This document shows, one piece after another, positions 60,653-64,000 of a stretch of 64,000 nt of DNA. The stretch is from Myxocyprinus asiaticus. Taxonomy: Eukaryota; Chordata; Actinopteri; Cypriniformes; Catostomidae. Numbering within the stretch: the first letter of the stretch is position 1; every line of letters begins with the position of its first letter. Location: NCBI RefSeq assembly GCF_019703515.2, contig NC_059379.1, positions 28,610,880-28,674,879 of the forward strand. The letters are read 5' to 3'. The notes below the pieces were generated by a model that did no database searches, had not been told where the DNA came from, and saw only the letters and a program-made list of their open reading frames with translations. A program made the position numbers and the translations under genes.

Positions 60653-61491
60653 TCAACCACTGGTCAAGGCCCAGGAGGCCGCCATACTCCTGGTAGAATG
60701 GGCTCGTAGCCCTGCAGGAGGTGGCACGTCCTGAGCGTGATATGCCATTGCTATGGCGTCAGTGACCCAGTGGGCGATCCTCTGCTTGGAGACAGCGCTT
60801 CCTTTCCGCTGTCCACCAAAGCAGACAAAGAGCTGCTCAGAGACTGTAAAGCTCTGCGTGCGATCCAAATAGATGCTTAAAGCGTGCACCGGACACAGCA
60901 ACGTCAGGGCTGGGTCTGACTCCTCCTGGGGCAGTGCTTGCAGGTTCACCACCTGGTCCCTAAAAGGGGTCATGGGAACCTTGGGCACATAGCCCGGTCG
61001 GGGTCTCAGGATCATGTGAGAGTAGCCCGGACCGAACTCCAGGCACGTTTCGCTGACAGAGAACGCTTGCAGGTCTCCTACCCTCTTGATGGAAGTGAGC
61101 ACAGTCAGGAGGGCAGTCTTTAAAGAGAGTGCCTTAAGCTCAGCTGACACCAGGGGCTCAAAGGGGGCTCCCAGTAGACCCTGAAGAACTACAGAGAGGT
61201 CCCATGAGGGAATGAGGCGCGGTCTGGAGGGATTCAACCTCCTGGTGCCTCTCAGGAACCTGATGATCAAGTCGTGCTTCCCTAAGGACTTACCGTCCAC
61301 TGTGTCGTGGTGTGCCGTTATAGCGGCTACATACACCTTCAAGGTGGAGGGGGACAGCCGCCCCTCCAACCTCTCCTGCAGGAAGGAAAGCACCAATCCG
61401 ACTGCACATCTCTGGGGGTCTTCACATCGTGAAGAACACCACTTAGCGAACAGACGCCACTTCAAGGCATACAGGCGCCTTGTAGAGGGAG
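60653..61491 (-). pseudogene. DIRS tyrosine recombinase (copy D), lacks catalytic Tyr
   Basis: The longest continuous recombinase frame in the window (270 codons from 61465, with YALKW residues just upstream). N-terminal core-binding part: KWRLFAKWCSSRCEDPQR, LSFLQERL, STLKVYVAAITAHHD. The catalytic part has TSIKRVGDLQAFSVSET (first Arg), LLCPVHALSIYLDRTQSF and GLRAHSTRSMAASWAL (H-x-x-R). The element is cut off just after ASWALTSG, so the RFY segment with the nucleophilic Tyr, still present in copy C, is lost. There is no internal stop. At its upstream end it is joined out of frame to ORF1. Confidence 0.87.
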
Positions 61492-62204
61492 CTGAAAGAT
61501 CGGGACCGGGCAGTAAAAGGTTCCTCCCATGACCTTGTCAGCTCCTCGTGCACTTCCGGGAAGAAAGGAACTGGGCCGGGGCGTGGCTGTGAGCGGCGCA
61601 GCTGGTTCAGGAGAGAGCGGAGGGTTCCACTCTAGCCCAACGCTTGCGGCTGCCCGGGAAAGCATGTCCGTCATCTCCGCGTCAGCCTGTGACTGGGCGA
61701 CCGTACCCGAGGGGGGAAGCCCAGCTGAGGCTTCCGCGTCCGACTGGATGAGCCCGCTCTCCGATGATGCATTCGAGAGCTCATCACATTCGCGGGCTAC
61801 ATACAAGAGGTCGAACTCGCAGTGAGATGAGCTGGCGGACTCAGCCGGAAGCCCGATCGGGGCAGACGAGCGTGCTGGGGAATGGGAGGTCCGTGGGGGG
61901 ATACCCAGCGGAGGTGGGTATCCCCCATTGAGGTCCCCAAATCGCCCCCAGTGCTAGCAGCGCTGGCCTCATACCCGTAGGTAGAAGGACCGAGGTGGGG
62001 AGCCGCTGGGGTAGCTTGCTTTCTTACAAAGGCAAACCACGACCGCAATGTTGCCATGGTCATGTTCTCGCAATGAGAACATGACCCATCCACGAACGCT
62101 GTCTCTGCGTGGGTAGCGCCCAGACAAGAAAGACAGCGATCATGACCGTCAGAAGGTGAGAGATAACGACCGCAACCAGGAATAACACACAAACGGAAGG
62201 TCAT
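61492..62204 (-). pseudogene. DIRS ORF1 (Gag-like), copy D
   Basis: ORF1 of copy D starts at 62204 (MTFRLCVIPGCGRYLSPS), immediately after a single palindrome unit. The frame upstream is open to 62552, but I keep the conserved ATG. The Cys/His cluster is complete in one frame: CVIPGC, HDRCLSCLGATH, DGSCSHCENMTM. The frame ends at 61797; the serine-rich part continues in another frame (61806-61462) to FQLP, where it is fused to recombinase sequence. Function is inferred from position. Confidence 0.72.
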
Positions 62205-62591
62205 CTTTAAAAAGACGTTCCGTGTGTGCCGCTCTTTTAGAGAAATATACTCTTTTTTTAGAATATACTCTTTTTTTTCTGCCAAAGCACCCAGGGGCGT
62301 TCTCTGCAGTGCACCAGTGCAGAGGGGGAGAAGCCGCTGAAATGCGCCTTCAGATCCAGCAGAGGTGAATGGACAGCCGTGGGAATTCAGCTCAGTGAGC
62401 ATCAACCGTTCGGCTCCGAAGAGAAACTCTGAATGAGTGGTTGCATACCAGCTCCTTTTATACCCATATGTTCGGGGGAGTGGTATGCAAATTCCACTCG
62501 GCAATTCCCATTGGCCTTTTTTCGGGCCCCCAAGAGTAAGCACTAGTGTCACTACATCGACACAATGTCGAGTGAGTGACCGATAGGGAAC

Positions 62592-64000
62592 AAATTTTAC
62601 AAAGAAGAAAAACTAGCTATGTCCATAATTCACAAAGGTCAATAATTTAAAGCCCTTGGTTCTATTTTCCATTTGCCCCTATACAATTTACCATAGTTTA
62701 TGTTTATTTTATTTTTATTATTATAGTTTTAACAATGTTTTTGGTAACAAGACCATGGCAACCTCATGTAAAACCAGGCATTGATCTTCATGTTAGATGT
62801 AACATGATTTCTATAAAAAATTTCTATAATGGCAATTTTTGTAATGAAAACCAGTATCCTAAATCAATTTAAAACTAATATATATATATATATATATACA
62901 GTACTGTACAAAACGTTTAGGCACTTGTGAAAATTGTTTCATAGTGAGGATGTCTTCAAAAATAATGATATACAGTTGTATACAGTTACTAATACAGATA
63001 TACAGTTACTTTCCGATCTGTATGATGTTTGACAGTATGGTGTACAGTAAATAATCATATTTCTTAAGCTGAAAAAGTTAGTCATTAATTTATTTAATTA
63101 ATTTATTTGTTAGCGCTGAGATTCAAATTAGGCTATATGCCTGTTATGCCTTTATTTTCTCTCTGAGAGAGATGATATGTTTAACAAATAATATGTACCT
63201 AAATTTCAACATTTAGATGGAGCTAGTTTTTAATGCTGCAATTATTTAATAAATACATTTGAAGCCACAAATTGCATTGCTTTTGTTAATTTATGAAACG
63301 TACAGTATGCTTATTTTAGAAATAAATGCATTTTCTCTCAGTACTCTAGCATTTTGGCTGTGTACTTGCAGAACAACGCAGACACACCAACGCAGAACTA
63401 TTAATGCAAACCATGCGGAGTACAGAGTATGTTCGACGCAGAAGTATATACCAGCCTTAACATACCCACCACCACACCCCTTTCCTCTGGCTGCTGTGTG
63501 CCGTGCCAGTGCACTGGTCCAAGGATTCCCTCTCCCTTTTCCTCTTCACCATTCTGCTACCTATTCCCCCTTTTGTCTGTTAGCGGACTGTTAGTCACCC
63601 ACCCACTCACTTCTACCAAGCGTCCCCATGCTCTCATCTAATTGTACTTTCAGGGATGCAGCCAGGCAGACTGAGTGGCGCAAGCTTTCAATATTTTAGT
63701 CGCAAGTCTACCGACTGACATCGATAATGATTCACTGCTTTACATCACTTTATAATGCACAGTGGCGTGCACATGTGACAAACATGTGACATTTCTAGTG
63801 CTAAAAATTAACCTTAGTTAGGGGTAGATGCCAATTGGGATATTTTCTGTGATTAAAAATGTGAGTTGAGGGACAGACGTGCGAGGGATAAACATACAGG
63901 CCATTAATTGACAAGACATTTGGGTTGTGTTGTTCTGTAACTTGGTGGCAATTGTGATGGCAATTGAAAAAAAGAAAAAAGAAAAAAAAAATCCAGTGGA
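62592..64000. other. No gene recognised
   Basis: Apart from the (TA)n and mariner-type end listed separately, no supported feature. The proline-rich frames at 63259-63641 have no motif. Confidence 0.4.
62878..62960. repeat. (TA)n tract and Tc1/mariner-type end fragment
   Basis: (TA)n at 62878-62898 leads directly into CAGTACTGTACAAAACGTTT then AGGCACTTGTG, a common fish mariner-type terminus. The other end was not found. Confidence 0.45.

Larger units (their letters stand above)
60650..62591 (-). mobile_element. DIRS-type retrotransposon, copy D (ORF1 fused to recombinase)
   Basis: Reads leftward from GTTCCCTATCGGTCACTCAC (62591). Terminal repeat with octamer (62492-62485) and TATA box, ORF1 (62204 leftward) and then, by a deletion near 61495, the tyrosine recombinase. 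RT and RNase H are entirely absent. It ends at about 60650, before the recombinase active-site Tyr. Confidence 0.87.

Overview
The window looks like non-coding nuclear DNA from a teleost fish, most likely a cyprinid (carp, goldfish or barb type). The basis is the repeat content: DIRS-type tyrosine-recombinase retrotransposons, Tc1 transposons including one of the Sleeping Beauty type, many small hAT elements with exact 8-bp target duplications, TTAA-flanked foldback MITEs, a tRNA-derived SINE and long (TA)n/(TG)n tracts. I found no convincing host exon, rRNA, tRNA gene or CRISPR array. Every coding region I can defend belongs to a mobile element, and all of them are broken.

Layout. 65-7532: two defective DIRS copies (A on +, B on -) separated by a hAT remnant. 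8911-11829: a hAT element, then a Tc1 element. 12756-15049: a foldback MITE carrying a SINE and a hAT element. 16782-18955: small MITEs. 19328-22015: a three-level nest. 22427-25600: foldback and hAT elements. 27784-37517: a 9.7-kb nest that appears to be bounded by one perfect 8-bp hAT target duplication; it holds a hAT copy split by another hAT, a Tc1 element, and DIRS copy C split by yet another hAT. 37723-40100: three Tc1 remnants embedded in (TA)n/(TG)n tracts. 42480-46894: two more hAT elements. 48386-49354: a (TA)n tract and a truncated hAT. 50036-51602: a Sleeping Beauty-type Tc1. 52689-59822: hAT, foldback and other TIR elements. 60650-62591: DIRS copy D. The gaps between these have no feature I recognise.

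The four DIRS copies each kept a different part of the element. A has ORF1, RT and RNase H. B has ORF1, part of the RT and the only 3' end, with its internal complementary region. C has ORF1, RNase H and the recombinase. D has ORF1 and the recombinase. Their shared 5' terminal repeat carries a recognisable promoter (CCAAT palindrome, octamer, TATA box), and ORF1 starts inside a 16-bp palindromic repeat whose copy number differs between copies.

The most useful material for follow-up is the set of internally dated insertions: nested elements with target duplications, some with the matching empty site elsewhere in this same window. I did not find a clearly new biological system. The closest candidates are an in-frame TGA shared by two DIRS copies at the RT/RNase H junction and the variable palindrome at the ORF1 start.
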